64,000 bases of DNA from Hymenobacter monticola (GCF_022811645.1 NZ_CP094534.1:3038001-3102000); one strand, 5' to 3'; shown: positions 25,082 through 34,138, numbered from the stretch's first letter. Notes: generated by a model not told the origin, from the sequence alone. Numbers and translations are program-made.

Positions 25082-25498
25082 TCAGGACCACGCCAGCACC
25101 ACGGTGCCGGCTAAAATCAGTCCAGCACCCAGCGCGCCGCGCAGGGAAAGCGATTCACCTAAAAATGCCACGGCCAATATCAGCGCCAACGCCACGCTGA
25201 GTTTGTCGACGGGCGCCACCCGGCTCACGGGGCCCAACTTGAGGGCGCGGAAGTAGCACAGCCACGACGCCCCCGTGGCCAGCCCCGACAGCACCAGAAA
25301 CAGCCAGGTGCGCTGCGTGAGGGCGGGCAGCCCAGCCGTGGCCCCGCGCGCGATGGCAATGCCCCAGGCCAGGAGGAGAATGACGACCGTGCGAATGGCA
25401 GTGGCGAGGTCGGAGTCGACCCCTTTGATGCCGATTTTGGCAAAGATGGCAGTGAGGGCGGCGAAGAAGGCGGAAAGCAGCGCGTAGGGAAGCCACAT
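25082..25498 (-). CDS. Half-size EamA/DMT transporter
   Basis: The 138-residue protein consists of one EamA unit with about five hydrophobic segments (WLPYALLSAFFAALTAIFAKIGI, LATAIRTVVILLLAWGIAIA, and so on to GAGLILAGTVVLAW). Typical EamA permeases have two such units, so this must dimerise, as proposed for other half-size members. The substrate is unknown; drug/metabolite transport is the superfamily theme. The start codon is immediately preceded on its mRNA by a long pyrimidine tract. Confidence 0.82.
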   Translation of the reverse strand: MWLPYALLSAFFAALTAIFAKIGIKGVDSDLATAIRTVVILLLAWGIAIARGATAGLPALTQRTWLFLVLSGLATGASWLCYFRALKLGPVSRVAPVDKLSVALALILAVAFLGESLSLRGALGAGLILAGTVVLAWS

Positions 25499-25854
25499 GG
25501 TGAGTGAGGGAGAGAAAGGGGAGTGGGGGAGGGAGGGAGAAGCCGAAAGCTGGATTCAACTCCAGCGACAGGGGGGGAAACCGGCTACGGAGGCGTTGGG
25601 ATGGTCGATGTTCGTTGTCGGTTCGGGAAGCGAAAGCGTCATCTGGGATGAAACGGGTGAGGCCAGAGCGACGGGCAGCTGGTGCCCGGCGGCCTGGGGC
25701 GCACCGAAAATTGCCTGCAGCCGGGGCTGTATTTTCTTACGCAATAGGTGGCCGGTTGAACGAATAGCAGGTGCTGTCTGCTCTTAGGCAGACTCCAGCA
25801 CTTTTCTTGTGAGTCCTCGCGCCACCAATTGCGGGGTTTTGCTGTTTAAGGCTT
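25499..25854. other. Gene-free region with a G-rich tract and a hairpin
   Basis: Next to the EamA start, 25508-25537 contains five runs of three or more G on the plus strand (a potential G-quadruplex, pyrimidine-rich in the EamA 5' leader). Frames that read through this region have biased composition and look non-coding. The remainder leads to the terminator-like hairpin at 25771-25806 and the start of the nuclease gene. Confidence 0.5.
25771..25806 (+). terminator. Bulged hairpin with T-run
   Basis: GTGCTG/CAGCAC (25771-25776 with 25796-25801) encloses TCTGC/GCAGA around TCTTAG, with a 3-base bulge, followed by TTTTC. It would end a plus-strand transcript coming from 25.5-25.77 kb, for which no gene was recognised. 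Confidence 0.5.
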
Positions 25855-26571
25855 ATGCCTACCCCGTCTGCTTCTCGCCCCGACCTCCTCCGCCTCGACT
25901 ACGACACTTACCGCGCCATGCCTGCCGTGGCCAACTCGGACCTCTCGCGCTTGCGCGACGCCCTCGACGGGCGCCCGCCGCGCGCCCACAGCACTTCCAA
26001 CGACGGCGCCTTAAGCTTTGGTACCGCTTTCCACACGGCCCTGCTGGAGCCCGACGACTACGTGCCCGGCCAGCCCGGCTTGAATGATACCCTGGTCTGG
26101 TGGCTGGTGGACGGCGTAAAAATGGACGCCCGGCTGAACGAGCTGCTGGCCGTGGGCCGCTCCGAAATGAGCGCCCTGTTCACCGAGCCCGTAACTGACA
26201 CGCTCTGCAAGCTGCGCGCCGACCTCATTGTGGATGACCCGGCCCAGCCCTTTACCATCATCGACTTCAAAACCACCATGGCGCGCGACGCCGACCATTT
26301 CCTCTGGCAATGCTCGGCCTACGACTACGACCGGCAGGCCGCTTTCTACACCGATGCGCTGCGCGCCGAACGGTTTCTGCTGGTAGGGGTGCAGAAGGTG
26401 GAGCCCTTCGGCGTGTTCACCATCGAAGTAAGCGAGCAGATGCTGGCCGAAGGCCGCCAGAAATACCAGCGCCTGCTGCGCCTGCTGAAAGCACCCGCCT
26501 CCGCCCCCGCCTATCGGGCCGAGGCCGTGCAGGCCGCGGTTGATTCCCTGGGACTCGGGGCCGGGGAGTAG
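25855..26571 (+). CDS. Solitary RecE-like PD-(D/E)XK exonuclease
   Basis: The 238-residue product matches the exonuclease VIII/PDDEXK-like (DUF3799) pattern. It has FGTAFHTALLEPDDY with the conserved His, then CKLRADLIVDDPAQPFTIIDFKTT containing the Asp and Asp-x-Lys of the metal site, and YDYDRQAAFYTDAL with the Gln-x3-Tyr motif. Such nucleases resect double-stranded DNA in phage recombination systems together with a RecT annealing protein. Here no RecT or other phage gene is nearby, so it is probably a domesticated remnant or has a new role. The ATG at 25855 is used; the N-terminus NSDLSRLRDAL also fits the family. Confidence 0.78.
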   Translation: MPTPSASRPDLLRLDYDTYRAMPAVANSDLSRLRDALDGRPPRAHSTSNDGALSFGTAFHTALLEPDDYVPGQPGLNDTLVWWLVDGVKMDARLNELLAVGRSEMSALFTEPVTDTLCKLRADLIVDDPAQPFTIIDFKTTMARDADHFLWQCSAYDYDRQAAFYTDALRAERFLLVGVQKVEPFGVFTIEVSEQMLAEGRQKYQRLLRLLKAPASAPAYRAEAVQAAVDSLGLGAGE

Positions 26572-26879
26572 GGGGCGGGCAGTGGTGGCGTGAGGTATTC
26601 CGGAAGCCAGGTTCATGCTGTTCAAGTGCACTGGTTTTCTATTGACCTCCGGATACGTGCCCTGATGCTGGCACCAAGACAACTTGGGCAGATGCCATCA
26701 GTTTATTTATAAATACAATATTTTTGAAATGACGCTAGTTTTATAAATATTTTTATTAAATAAGGTAATTTTTGGCATAGTAATATAAATTTATGCGGAA
26801 AGTGTGTTCGAGGGTTTAACTTTGTGCCACCTGTTTTGCAGGCATAATGCAATAAGCGTACTCAACAACTCATTCCGCT
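26572..26879. promoter_or_regulatory. Intergenic region with -7 promoter box for the next T9SS gene
   Basis: This AT-rich stretch contains no gene. A consensus -7 box TAACTTTG at 26817-26824 predicts a start near 26831, about 50 bases ahead of the T9SS gene; the -33 box is weak. Confidence 0.55.
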
Positions 26880-29300
26880 ATGCGTAAAACCTCTATTTTC
26901 TATGGCCTGGGTGTGTGGGTTGCCAGCCTGCTGGCTTTGCCTGCCCAAGCCCAGTATCTTTTCACGGATTCCAACCTAGGGTCATACAGCCAGAACTTTG
27001 ATGGACTGGCCAACACCAAGGCCATTTTTACCAGCAACTCGACCCTGACGGGCGTGTATGCCAAGTATACTCTGGACACCGGCATGTTTGCGGGTCAGGA
27101 GCTGGAATCGTCGCAGCGAAACGGCACCGCGGCGAAAATGGCCCCCGATGATGGCTCGGAAGGCTCTACTGCCGCGGGCACCGTGGATGCCGACGGCACG
27201 CCCCACGGCCCGTCGTGGTACCATTTCGGCATTGTCGGCGACCCGGACCGGGCCCTGGGGGGCATTGCCGGTACCACGCTCACCTCGGGCAAGGGCTACG
27301 TGGGCATTCGCCTGAAAAACAGCTCGACCAAAACCATCGTGAACCTCGAAATCCGCTACGCCATGGAGCAGTGGTACAATTCGAGCCAGACCCAGGCCGC
27401 CAACGTGACGGTGGACTACCAGCGCAGCGCCGCCAACGTGGCCATCAACTCGCTCATCGCGGGCACTTGGCTGCCCATTACCGACCTGGGGGTGCCGGCG
27501 CCGTCCACCTCCACCGCCATTGCCCCGCGCAACGGCAACGCCGCCACCAACCGCCGCGTGAAGCAAACCACCCTGATGGGCCTGAACCTGCTGCCCAACC
27601 AGGAAATCATGATTCGCTTCGGCTACGTGTTCAATTCGGCCACCAACGGCAACGGCCTGAGCGTGGACGACATCGTGATTACGCCGCAAACCAACATCTT
27701 TTACTCCTCGACCGACGGCAATAAAAACCTGGATGCCAAGGGCAACTGGAGCACGAATACTTCCGGCACCGGCGGCACCTCACCCGCCAACTTCACGGCT
27801 CCTAACACGACTTACTACGTGCAGGGGAACACCGGCACCGCCGACCGCATCAACGGCACGTGGGCGGTGAGCGGAGCCAACTCCAAGATTATAGTGGGCA
27901 CGGCCGCTTCGCCGGCCACGCTTTATGTGAATTCCACCGACTTCATTCAGGGCACGGTGGATGTAGGCGCGGGCTCAACGCTGCAAATAAACCAGGTGAA
28001 CAACAACATCAGCCTGGGCACGGTACACCCCACCAGCACCGTTGAGTACGTGAACACGGGTACTACTACCCAGAACATCAAAAGCGCGAGCTACGGCACG
28101 CTCAAACTGACGGGCGCTGGGCCTAAAACGCTGACCGGCAATGTGCTGATAAATTCTGGATTCGCCTTTAACACGCCTTCGACGGCTGCGCTGAGCCTGA
28201 ACGACTACGACCTGCTGCTGCTGAAAGGCGCGACGCTGACCGGCCTGAACGGCGCCAGCACGATTTTCGTGACCAACGGCAAAGGCAGCCTGCAGCGCAC
28301 GGTGACCAACGACGGGGCGGAAGTGCTGTTTCCGGTCGGTACGTCGGCCACTTCCTACACGCCGGCCCTGCTGAGCCAGACGCAGGCGCAGTCGGAAGAT
28401 ACCTACGGCGTGCGGGTGGCCCCGAATACTTATACCAGCTACACGGCCGCTGAAGTTGGCGTGGCGGGCACGGAAGTGGCCTCTAGGAATGTGAAAAAGA
28501 CCTGGTTTGTGGACGAGGAAGTGAGCGGCAACTCCAACATTACTTTGAAACTGCAATGGAACACGGCCGACGCCACGGCCAACTTCAATAACACCCAAGC
28601 CCACATCAACCACTACACCGGCGGCGCCTGGGATAAGTACACGGCTACCGGGGGCGCCACCACGGGCAGCATCGCTGGGTCCAGCGTGGTTTCGCGGCCG
28701 GGCATCACCAGCTTTTCGCCGTTTGGCGTGTCGTCGCTGCCCAACGGTGCGCTGCCGGTTGAGCTGACTGCGTTTGCCGCCCGCCGGGCCGGTGCAGCCG
28801 TGGCCTGCACCTGGAGCACCGCCAGCGAGAAAAACAGCCGCGAATTCACGGTGGAGCGCAGCCGCGACAGCTTCACGTTCGGGCCGTTGGGCTCGGTACC
28901 AGCCGCCGGCAATAGCAGCACTGCGCGCAGCTACCAGTTTGCCGATGAGCACCCGCTGAACGGGCTGGCTTACTACCGCCTGCGTCAGACCGACCTCGAC
29001 GGTACGCAGTCCTTCTCGCCGGTTGTGGCGGTCAATGGGGTTGAATCTGAGGTGGTGCCGGTGGTGGTGCCCAACCCGGGCACCGGCCACTTTGCCATCG
29101 TGAGTGGCTCCGGGCAGCGCGTGGTCGGGCCAGCTGTGGTGCGCAACGCCTTGGGTGCCGTGGTGCGGCGGGTTGCCGCTTCCGACGCTGATGATGCACA
29201 AGCCGGCACCTTTGATTTGAGCGACCAGCCAGTTGGTTTGTACCTGGTGCAGGTACAAACGGCGAACGGGGTTCGTACCCTGCGGGTGCTTAAGAACTAA
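26880..29300 (+). CDS. Large T9SS-sorted surface protein
   Basis: This 806-residue exported protein has a Sec signal peptide (MRKTSIFYGLGVWVASLLALPAQAQ). Its N-terminal part (SYSQNFDGLANTKAIF, SWYHFGIVGDPDRALGG) resembles domains found at the start of Bacteroidota autotransporter-like or nuclease-associated surface proteins. A repetitive Asn/Thr/Gly-rich beta region follows. Then come the LPVELTAFAARRAGAAVACTW module with ERSRDSFTFGPLGSVPAAG, and a C-terminal type A sorting domain (VVPNPGTGHFAIVSGSG to TLRVLKN). No catalytic motif is seen. Confidence 0.82.
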   Translation: MRKTSIFYGLGVWVASLLALPAQAQYLFTDSNLGSYSQNFDGLANTKAIFTSNSTLTGVYAKYTLDTGMFAGQELESSQRNGTAAKMAPDDGSEGSTAAGTVDADGTPHGPSWYHFGIVGDPDRALGGIAGTTLTSGKGYVGIRLKNSSTKTIVNLEIRYAMEQWYNSSQTQAANVTVDYQRSAANVAINSLIAGTWLPITDLGVPAPSTSTAIAPRNGNAATNRRVKQTTLMGLNLLPNQEIMIRFGYVFNSATNGNGLSVDDIVITPQTNIFYSSTDGNKNLDAKGNWSTNTSGTGGTSPANFTAPNTTYYVQGNTGTADRINGTWAVSGANSKIIVGTAASPATLYVNSTDFIQGTVDVGAGSTLQINQVNNNISLGTVHPTSTVEYVNTGTTTQNIKSASYGTLKLTGAGPKTLTGNVLINSGFAFNTPSTAALSLNDYDLLLLKGATLTGLNGASTIFVTNGKGSLQRTVTNDGAEVLFPVGTSATSYTPALLSQTQAQSEDTYGVRVAPNTYTSYTAAEVGVAGTEVASRNVKKTWFVDEEVSGNSNITLKLQWNTADATANFNNTQAHINHYTGGAWDKYTATGGATTGSIAGSSVVSRPGITSFSPFGVSSLPNGALPVELTAFAARRAGAAVACTWSTASEKNSREFTVERSRDSFTFGPLGSVPAAGNSSTARSYQFADEHPLNGLAYYRLRQTDLDGTQSFSPVVAVNGVESEVVPVVVPNPGTGHFAIVSGSGQRVVGPAVVRNALGAVVRRVAASDADDAQAGTFDLSDQPVGLYLVQVQTANGVRTLRVLKN

Positions 29301-29323
29301 CTTCAGCGCTTCATTAAACCCCT

Positions 29324-29359
29324 AAAAAGACCCTTCTCTATACTGAGGAGGGTCTTTTT
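29324..29359 (+). terminator. Terminator after the T9SS gene
   Basis: AAAAAGACCCTTCTC (29324-29338) pairs with GAGGAGGGTCTTTTT (29345-29359) with one G-U, followed by GTTT. Confidence 0.85.
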
Positions 29360-29375
29360 GTTTAAAGTCGAAAAA

Positions 29376-29406
29376 CTTACTAATTAGTAAGTAAGTGTTA
29401 TCTTTG
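29376..29406 (+). promoter_or_regulatory. TetR operator dyad and promoter
   Basis: The perfect 16-base palindrome CTTACTAATTAGTAAG (29376-29391) overlaps the expected -33 position of a promoter with -7 box TATCTTTG (29399-29406). Its place directly ahead of the TetR gene suggests autorepression. Confidence 0.7.
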
Positions 29407-29413
29407 TGCCGTA

Positions 29414-30007
29414 ATGACAAGTCCAACTTCTCAAGCGGCCCTGGCGCCGGACACCCGCACGCGTATTCTCGACTTGGCCGAAGCACTGCTACTGGAGCGC
29501 GGCTTTAATGCCTTTAGCTACCAGCACCTGGCCAAGGAGCTGGGCGTGAAACCGGCCGCAATTCACTACCACTACCCCAGCAAGGACGACCTGGGCACTG
29601 CCCTGGTGACGCGCCAGCTGCGCCGCCTGCGCAAGTGGCGCGACCTGCCCCGCGTGGCCGACCTGCCGCCCGCCGCGCAGTTTGAAGCGCTGCTGGCCGT
29701 GTATGACAACCACCTGGCTCACGACCGGCGGGTGTGCCTGTTCGGCGCGCTGGCGGCCGACTTCCGCACCTTGCCGCCGCCCATGCAGGCCGAGCTGCGC
29801 ACCTTCAACCGGGAGCTGACCGAGTGGCTGGCGCAGGTGCTGGCCGTGGGCCGCGCCACGGGCAGCCTGCGCTTTGTGGGCAGCCCGGCAGCCAAGGCAG
29901 CGCAGGTGCTCACCACCCTGGCCGGGGCGCTGCAGGTTGCCCGCGTGCATGACGAAACCCCGTTCCAGGTCATTGTGGCCCAGTTGCGGCTGGAGCTGCT
30001 GGCCTGA
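29414..30007 (+). CDS. TetR/AcrR family transcriptional regulator
   Basis: This 197-residue repressor has an N-terminal helix-turn-helix: TRTRILDLAEALLLERGFNAFSYQHLAKELGVKPAAIHYHYPSK, with the HYHYPSKDDLG signature of the family. A ligand-binding helical domain follows (residues 70-195). The gene is preceded by a perfect palindrome and followed after 45 bases by an alpha/beta hydrolase gene, the likely co-regulated target. Its inducer is unknown. Confidence 0.9.
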   Translation: MTSPTSQAALAPDTRTRILDLAEALLLERGFNAFSYQHLAKELGVKPAAIHYHYPSKDDLGTALVTRQLRRLRKWRDLPRVADLPPAAQFEALLAVYDNHLAHDRRVCLFGALAADFRTLPPPMQAELRTFNRELTEWLAQVLAVGRATGSLRFVGSPAAKAAQVLTTLAGALQVARVHDETPFQVIVAQLRLELLA

Positions 30008-30052
30008 AAGGGCTGAATGATGCTGGTTTTACACCCTTTCAAAAGCTGAGTT

Positions 30053-30979
30053 ATGACGAACACCTTCTCGCCCGCCCACGACTATTTTCCGCTTGAAGCG
30101 CCGGCCCGCAGTGCGGCTCCGCGGGTACGCTACCCGTCGCCGCCGGCGGGCCTGCGCCTGTTGCGCGGGCAGTTGAAGGTGCTCTCGCTTCTGGCGCCAG
30201 GCCTGGCTTTCCGGCGGGCCTGGGAGGTGTTTTGCACGCCGCGCCGGCTGCCGCAAAAGGATTGGGAGGCGCCCGCGTTGGCCGATGCCCGGCGCCGCAC
30301 GGTGACTTACGAAACCGGTCCGGTGGCCGTGTACGAGTGGGGGAAGGCCGCGGCGCCCGCCGTGGTGCTGGTGCACGGCTGGGAGCACCGCGCTAGCTTC
30401 TGGCGGGCCTGGGTGCAGGCCCTGCTGGCGGCGGGCTACCGCGTGGTGGCCCTGGACGGGCCGGCTCACGGCGCCTCGGCTGGCAAAATGACAACGCTGA
30501 CGGACTTCGGTGGGGCCGTGCAAGCAGTCGTCGATACGGTAGGGGAGGTGCGCGCCATTGTGGCCCATTCGTTCGGTGGGGCGTCGGTGGCGGGGCTGCC
30601 GGTGCGGCTGGCGGGCGGGCAGCCGCTGCCGCGTTTGGTGCTGCTGAGCACGCCCATCGGGCCGCGGGCCGTGGCCGGCCGGTTTGCCGATTTTCTGCAC
30701 CTGCCCAAAACGTTCGTGGAGCAGTTTGCCCAGTATGTGCAGCAGGCCACGGGCCGCACGGCCGAGTCCTTCGGCGCGGCCGTGGCGGGCCCCACGGCCG
30801 GCACCGAGCGGGTGCTGGTGCTGCACGACGAGGATGACGAAATCATTCCCTTTGCCGAAGGCCGGCAGATTGCCGCGGCTTGGCCCGGGGCGGTGCTGCA
30901 CGCCACCAAGGGGCTGGGGCACAACCGTATTTTGCGCGATGCGGCCGTGGTGCAGGCCGGCGTGGCCTTCATTGGTTAA
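30053..30979 (+). CDS. Alpha/beta hydrolase
   Basis: This 308-residue serine hydrolase has the nucleophile elbow AHSFGG near residue 170, the oxyanion motif VLVHGWEHRASFW, and a C-terminal catalytic pair suggested by DEDDEIIPF (Asp) and GLGHNRIL (His). It is cytoplasmic with a helical cap. The substrate is unknown. Proximity to the TetR gene suggests induction by a small molecule. Confidence 0.85.
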   Translation: MTNTFSPAHDYFPLEAPARSAAPRVRYPSPPAGLRLLRGQLKVLSLLAPGLAFRRAWEVFCTPRRLPQKDWEAPALADARRRTVTYETGPVAVYEWGKAAAPAVVLVHGWEHRASFWRAWVQALLAAGYRVVALDGPAHGASAGKMTTLTDFGGAVQAVVDTVGEVRAIVAHSFGGASVAGLPVRLAGGQPLPRLVLLSTPIGPRAVAGRFADFLHLPKTFVEQFAQYVQQATGRTAESFGAAVAGPTAGTERVLVLHDEDDEIIPFAEGRQIAAAWPGAVLHATKGLGHNRILRDAAVVQAGVAFIG

Positions 30980-31051
30980 GGACCGAAAAGGCATCTTAGC
31001 GCCGGCTGCGCCGTAAGCGGAAGTATTTCATTCACGCTTACCTGCTTTGTT

Positions 31052-31996
31052 TTGACCGAACCGCAAGCTTCCACGCCTCGCCGCCCATCTGCTGAAAAGG
31101 CTGTCATTGTATTGGCTGGCGCCACCGGCGACCTGGGCCTGCGCATTGCCCGACACCTGGCGCAGCGCGGGGCCACGGTGCGGGCGTTGGTGCGGCCGGG
31201 CAATGCCAGCCCGGCTGTGGCCGCCTTGCGTGAGCTGGGCGCGACAATAATAGACGCCGATTTCAACAGTGTAACGGCTTTGACCAAGGCCTGTGCCGGC
31301 GCCGACTGCGTGGTGTCGGCCCTGTCGGGGCTGCGCGAGGTGATTGTGGAAACCCAAAAGCGGCTGCTTGACGCGGCCGTGGCGGCGCAGGTGCCGCGCT
31401 TCATCCCGTCGGACTATTGCATTGACTACACCAAGCTGCCCGCCGGCAGTAACCGCAACCTCGACCTGCGCCGCGAGTTCAACCAGCGCCTCGACCAAGC
31501 CCCCATTGCGGCCACGTCGGTGCTCAACGGCATGTTCACCGACTTGCTGACCGGGCAGGCCCCGGTGGTCCTTTTTGGCTTGAAGCGCGTGGTGTACTGG
31601 GGCGATGCCGACCAGCCGCTGGACTTTACCACCATTGAGAACACCGCGGAGTTTACGGCCGCTGCGGCCCTCGACCCCGGCACGCCGCGCTACCTGCGCG
31701 TGGCCGGCGAAGTGGCCAGCATCCGCGACGTGCAGCGGGCGGCCAGCGCCGCCTCCGGCCAGCCGTTTGGGCTGCTGTGGGCCGGCAGCGTGGGGGTGCT
31801 GGGTGCCCTCAGCAAGCTCACCAAAGCCCTGATGCCCGAAAGCGACGACGTATTTCCGCCCTGGCAGGGCATGCAATACCTCCACAACATGTTCACCGGC
31901 CTGCCCAAGCTGGCCCCGCTCGACAACGCGCGCTACCCGGAAATCCGATGGACGTCGGTGCAGGATGTGCTGGCCACACGCCCGCTGGGGGAATAG
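31052..31996 (+). CDS. NmrA-like NAD(P)-binding protein
   Basis: The product of about 314 residues has a Rossmann start VIVLAGATGDLGLRIARHL (GATGxLG) and an atypical-SDR body (ADCVVSALSG, VPRFIPSDYCIDY). This is typical of NmrA/isoflavone-reductase-like proteins, which act as redox sensors or reductases. The first codon appears to be TTG at 31052, as no nearby in-frame ATG or GTG exists. Function is unknown beyond dinucleotide binding. Confidence 0.75.
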   Translation: MTEPQASTPRRPSAEKAVIVLAGATGDLGLRIARHLAQRGATVRALVRPGNASPAVAALRELGATIIDADFNSVTALTKACAGADCVVSALSGLREVIVETQKRLLDAAVAAQVPRFIPSDYCIDYTKLPAGSNRNLDLRREFNQRLDQAPIAATSVLNGMFTDLLTGQAPVVLFGLKRVVYWGDADQPLDFTTIENTAEFTAAAALDPGTPRYLRVAGEVASIRDVQRAASAASGQPFGLLWAGSVGVLGALSKLTKALMPESDDVFPPWQGMQYLHNMFTGLPKLAPLDNARYPEIRWTSVQDVLATRPLGE

Positions 31997-32011
31997 TGGG
32001 CGGTTGAGCCG

Positions 32012-33037
32012 CTACACGCTCGTCAGTCCTTTGGCAGCCAGCTGACGCAATACCTCCCGCAATCCTTCCGCCTCGCTTATCATGCGCCCCACGTGCTGCA
32101 CGTACTCCGCCTCGGCCCGCAGGTCGCGTTTGATTTGGCGTAGCTCCAGCTCCTGCTTGCGGCCCAAGCCCGTGACGAAGCCATTGGGACCGTATTTCAG
32201 CTCATTCATCTGCTGTTTTAGCTGGGTTTGCTGCTGAAGCAGGGCGCGGGTGTAGCGGGCCAGCACGTCGTCGGCTTCGGCATCGGCGGGGCCCGATTCG
32301 GCCAGCAGCTGCAGCAGCGTGCACAGGTCATCAGCCTCGTAGGCTTCGGTGATGCGCTGCATCAGGGCCGTGCGGGCGGCTTGCTTTTCGGGGTCGCGCT
32401 CCAGGTCGGGGTGGTGCTGGCGGGCGAGCTGGCGGTAGATGGTTTTGGCGTTGGATTCGAGCTGCTGCTGGTCGGCCCGGGCGGCCTGCTCGATGGCTTC
32501 CTGCTGGCGCTGGGCTTTGGTTTTGCGGCGCGCCTTGGCGGCTTGGGCAGCTTGCTCGTGCAGTGGCAGCGAAGGGTCGGGGATGAACTCAGGCGCGGCT
32601 TTGGCTTCGGCATTGCCAGCTTTTTCCTCACGGTCCTTGGGCATTTGACCACGCCCGCCCGGAGCATATTTTCGAATGATTTCGCCCTCGTCCTCTCCAA
32701 ACCGGTTTTCCAGCGCCCGCGCATTGCCCAGAATCAAGTCCACAATCTGCTGCTCTTCCAAGCGGCTGAAGTAGCCCAGCAGCATCGCTTCCTCCAGCGC
32801 CGGAAACAGGTCGCGCCGGGCCGTTACCACGGCCGCGGCCGCTGGGCCCACCTGCTGCCAGTAGCGCCGCCGGGCCTCGGCCTGCTCGGCGCGCAGGTCG
32901 CGCAGCCGCTCCCGCAGGTTTTCCACGTCCAGAATGGCCTGCCGAAAAGCTTGCTGCGCCGGCGTGCCGGTGGGCTGCTCGTCGGTTCGAACGGGGACGG
33001 TAATGCGGTCGGGATGCGCGGAATCGGGGTTTTTCAT
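32012..33037 (-). CDS. J-domain protein (DnaJ-like co-chaperone)
   Basis: This 341-residue cytoplasmic protein is mostly helical and charged. It has coiled-coil-prone segments at residues 30-75 and 275-335. A J-domain-like segment carries the His-Pro-Asp tripeptide (TIYRQLARQHHPDLERD, near residue 210) followed by LMQRITEAYEADD. That motif activates DnaK ATPase in the family. The J-domain is unusually placed in the middle, between helical arms, without a G/F or zinc-binding region. It is a specialised J-protein of unknown client. The ATG at 33037 is used. Confidence 0.75.
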   Translation of the reverse strand: MKNPDSAHPDRITVPVRTDEQPTGTPAQQAFRQAILDVENLRERLRDLRAEQAEARRRYWQQVGPAAAAVVTARRDLFPALEEAMLLGYFSRLEEQQIVDLILGNARALENRFGEDEGEIIRKYAPGGRGQMPKDREEKAGNAEAKAAPEFIPDPSLPLHEQAAQAAKARRKTKAQRQQEAIEQAARADQQQLESNAKTIYRQLARQHHPDLERDPEKQAARTALMQRITEAYEADDLCTLLQLLAESGPADAEADDVLARYTRALLQQQTQLKQQMNELKYGPNGFVTGLGRKQELELRQIKRDLRAEAEYVQHVGRMISEAEGLREVLRQLAAKGLTSV

Positions 33038-33061
33038 CGGTGGCAAAGGTACAGCCCGTGC

Positions 33062-33964
33062 TTACGGCCACAGTTCAAACGCCACCCGAAAGGTGTTGCA
33101 GTGCGCGTCCACGATGTCGGCCAGCCGCTCGGAGTAGCCGCCGCCCATGCTCACGGCCACCGGCAGGCCCCGCGCCCGGCACAAGCCCAGCACCAGTTCG
33201 TCGCGCTGCCGGCTGCCGGCCGCTGTCAGCGCCAGCTTGCCCAGCTTGTCGGTCGCCAGCACATCCACGCCGGCCTGGTAGAAGATGAAATCGGGTTGCA
33301 CGCGCTTCACTAGCGGGTCCAGCGTGGCGGACAACAGCTTGAGGTACTCAACATCACCGGTGCCCAACGCCAGCGCCACATCCAGGTCCGACTGCTCTTT
33401 GCGCAACGGATAGTTAGCCCCCGCGTGCATCGAAAACGTGAACACGCGCGGCTCATCCCGAAAAATGCTGGCGGTGCCGTCGCCCTGATGCACGTCCAAA
33501 TCCACTATCAGAATCTGGCGGGCCAGCCCGTGCGCCAGCAGGTGCGCGGCGGCAATGGCCTGGTCGTTGAGCACGCAAAAGCCCTCGCCCCGGTCGGCAA
33601 AGGCGTGGTGCGTACCGCCCGCCAGGTTCAGCCCGACGCCATCGCGCAGGGCCCGCAAGGCCGATTGCAGCGTGCCTGCGCTGCTGCTCAGCGAGCGGCG
33701 CACCAGCTGCGGGCTTTGCGGCAAGCCCAGGTTGCGCACCTCGCGGGCCGACAGCTGTAAGTCGCGCACCTTGTGCCAGTACTCGGCGGTGTGCACCCGC
33801 AGCACGTCTTCCTCGGCGCACAGCCCCGGCTCGTAAAAATCCTCGGGCGCCGCAATGCCCTGCCACATCAGCTGCTCCCGAATCAGGGCGTACTTGGCGA
33901 TGGGGAAGCGGTGGTCGGCAGGTAGGTCGAGGGTGTAGTGGTCGGAAGTGGCAAGGCAGGGCAT
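33062..33964 (-). CDS. Histone-deacetylase-family deacetylase
   Basis: This 300-residue arginase/deacetylase-fold enzyme has zinc-site landmarks: GGTHHAFADRGEGFC (catalytic His pair), LIVDLDVHQGDGT (Asp and His ligands), FSMHAGANYPL and YQAGVDVLATDKLG. Bacterial members deacetylate small molecules or lysines, including acetyl-CoA synthetase in acetoin systems. No acetoin gene is near, so the substrate is open. The length is normal. The start at 33964 gives MPCLATSDHYTLDLPADHRFP, which matches the family start. Confidence 0.88.
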   Translation of the reverse strand: MPCLATSDHYTLDLPADHRFPIAKYALIREQLMWQGIAAPEDFYEPGLCAEEDVLRVHTAEYWHKVRDLQLSAREVRNLGLPQSPQLVRRSLSSSAGTLQSALRALRDGVGLNLAGGTHHAFADRGEGFCVLNDQAIAAAHLLAHGLARQILIVDLDVHQGDGTASIFRDEPRVFTFSMHAGANYPLRKEQSDLDVALALGTGDVEYLKLLSATLDPLVKRVQPDFIFYQAGVDVLATDKLGKLALTAAGSRQRDELVLGLCRARGLPVAVSMGGGYSERLADIVDAHCNTFRVAFELWP

Positions 33965-34100
33965 GTAGGCGTAATACCAGAAAGCACGAGTTAGGGTTCT
34001 TATTTGTGATTAAGCGAACGAAAATATTTATTGATAAAATCTGCTTAATTCGTTTGAATTCGCAGTTTGGAAAAATATTTAACAATTTATTTGAAAATAA

Positions 34101-34132
34101 TTTGCTTGATAAAAATTAATTATAAACCTTTG
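34101..34132 (+). promoter_or_regulatory. Promoter of a small transcript
   Basis: A -33 TTTG (34101-34104), exactly 20 bases of spacer and a -7 box AACCTTTG (34125-34132, one base off consensus) predict a start near 34139. Confidence 0.7.
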
Positions 34133-34138
34133 TCGCAC

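Noticed and set aside
25504..25767. Arg/Gly-rich frame downstream of the G-rich tract
   Set aside because: The composition is that of translated low-complexity DNA; no domain and no start signal.
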